A DNA stretch of 64,000 nucleotides. It comes from Morchella semilibera (lineage: Eukaryota; Ascomycota; Pezizomycetes; Pezizales; Morchellaceae). Each line of letters starts with the position of its first letter. Position 1 is the first letter of the stretch. The position numbers were made by a program, and so were the translations under genes. The stretch covers positions 2,472,588 to 2,536,587 of the forward strand of contig CM018603.1 of assembly GCA_009192285.1 (NCBI GenBank), read 5' to 3'. Positions 62,843 through 64,000 of this stretch are shown here, one piece after another. The notes beneath the pieces were generated by a model. The model was not told where the DNA came from. It did no database searches and saw only the letters and a list, made by a program, of their open reading frames with translations.

Positions 62843-64000
62843 CTATGAGGCAGGAGCAAGGGCGATCGGTGCGGCAATTCTAGTGACCTGGTCACCGGCG
62901 CGAACAATCCGTTGGTTGTTTGAGTCGAGGGCGGTAAAGACCTCCTTGTTTTCCTTTTGCGCTTGTTTCCAGATTTCGACTTCGCAACCACCACGGATGA
63001 CAGCGACACGGAAGTTAGACAGAAGGTTGTGGGCAGCGTTGGAGTGGTTGTAGACACCACCGTTGAAGATGGCGGTAGCGTCCTTTCCAATTCCTGAGTT
63101 GATCATAGCCTTACCACCGGGGTGGTCGTTGAGGAAAGAAGTGACATCATGGACGACACCAGCGACGAGGACGAGAGCACGGCCACTCTTGGCCTGTTCC
63201 TGGTAATCTTCGAATTCCATGACGGGGAGTTGCTCGAGAGGAACACCCCAATCGAGGGTAGAACGCTTCTGATCAAGCTTCTTCTGTTGCTGCTGAAGTC
63301 TACCCTTCTCGATTTCGTTGCTGCGAAATTGCTTAAGATCGTAAGCGAGACCAAGCTGCTTCCAGGTCCAGATACACCACTTGGTAGGGTCATCTATTCA
63401 ACCTATTAGCGGGCGATTCTATATATATATATATCTTGAGGTCAAAAGAAAACTTACATTGGTGCCATTCGATAGCATTGCGGTAATCGCTGGGGAACTC
63501 GTGGTGGAAGTTGTGGTATCCTTCTCCGAGGGTAACAAGAGCGGTAATGACGTGATCCCTCGGTGAGTTACGGTCATCGAATGGTTGTTCACCGAGCCAA
63601 TGGGCCAAAGAGTTGACACAGAAAGTGGCCTGCTGGACGAAGAAGACTCTGAGAATACCGGCGTAAACAAACCCACCAAGGTAATCACCCCATCCAAGAC
63701 CAGCAACAAGAGTAGGGAAGATCAATCCCATGAAAACCACAACCCAGAGGTAGTGCTTGTGTTGCCAGACAACGACGGGGTCCTGGTTCAAATCAGAAAT
63801 GTCGGTGCGGCCAATGCGCTTCGGATTTTGCTTCATGACCATCCATCCCAAATGAGAGTACATAAGACCCTTGCGGACACTGTAGGGGTCTTTGTCGGTA
63901 TCGGTGTAGCGGTGGTGAGCTCTATGGTCTCGCGACCACCAGCGGATGGATCCCTCGACGGCACCACCTCCAACAGCGGCAAGGAAGATCTTGAGTGGAA
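62843..64000 (-). CDS. OLE1: Acyl-CoA delta-9 desaturase with C-terminal cytochrome b5 domain (5' end outside window)
   Basis: Introduces the first double bond into palmitoyl- and stearoyl-CoA at the ER membrane, using electrons from its own fused cytochrome b5. The window holds the C-terminal part in two exons (63458-64000, continuing beyond the edge, and 62843-63393), split by a 64-nt intron containing a TA run. The second His box [17 protein letters not shown] is near the window edge and the third, [17 protein letters not shown], is in exon 1. The EWHQ-YDPTKW splice preserves the family sequence. The b5 haem motif [12 protein letters not shown] and [12 protein letters not shown] follow in the last exon. 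Membrane segments are visible around [19 protein letters not shown] and [19 protein letters not shown]. The order desaturase then b5 is the Ole1 arrangement. No break was seen in the visible part. Confidence 0.95.

Overview
This is a stretch of a filamentous ascomycete nuclear genome, most likely Pezizomycetes-like. That placement is inferred from short introns of about 45-100 nt with GT...AG ends and CTAAY branch sites, a fungal LYS2 alpha-aminoadipate reductase, SAP30, RSC7 and CLG1-type genes, ankyrin-repeat genes, and low gene density. About twelve host genes occupy roughly a third of the 64 kb. The rest is gene-poor DNA with small inverted-repeat elements, one old solo LTR, homopolymer tracts and simple repeats. 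No tRNA or rRNA gene was recognised.

Layout. 1.1-13.5 kb is a compact housekeeping block with GC-rich third codon positions: cytosolic seryl-tRNA synthetase (+), convergent with acetyl-CoA acetyltransferase ERG10 (-), then LYS2 (-), divergent from an ecdysoneless/SGT1-family gene (+). 13.5-30.8 kb holds no convincing gene; it carries a solo LTR and a 140-bp MITE. A CLG1-like cyclin lies at 30.8-32.5 kb. It is followed by a T-rich, strand-asymmetric tract, a gene-poor stretch with a second copy of the same MITE family, and RSC7/NPL6 (-) at 39.3-40.7 kb. Two ankyrin genes (one with an F-box) lie at 42.0-46.4 kb. CCR4-NOT subunit NOT2 is at 49.0-51.1 kb, a conserved unnamed membrane-type protein at 52.2-53.5 kb, and SAP30 at 54.5-55.1 kb. 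The last gene-poor stretch (55.1-62.8 kb) has a SINE-like repeat and a clear PIF/Harbinger-type MITE with TAA target duplications. The window ends inside an OLE1 delta-9 desaturase (-).

The genes do not form a pathway cluster. They are core functions: translation, sterol and lysine synthesis, chromatin and mRNA turnover, and lipid desaturation, with two accessory ankyrin proteins.

The two strongest unexplained signals are short dispersed DNA motifs. One is a bipartite 17-bp element, GAGTGAY-N5-RTGAY or a close variant, whose two half-sites are one helical turn apart. I found 19 copies on both strands, all outside coding sequence, some in back-to-back pairs. The other is the palindrome TACATGTA, with 26 intergenic copies where about one is expected. 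Separately, four conserved genes (SES1, LYS2, ecd, SAP30) each carry a single small frame break, mostly in a homopolymer. This looks like sequence error rather than biology and matters to anyone translating these genes.
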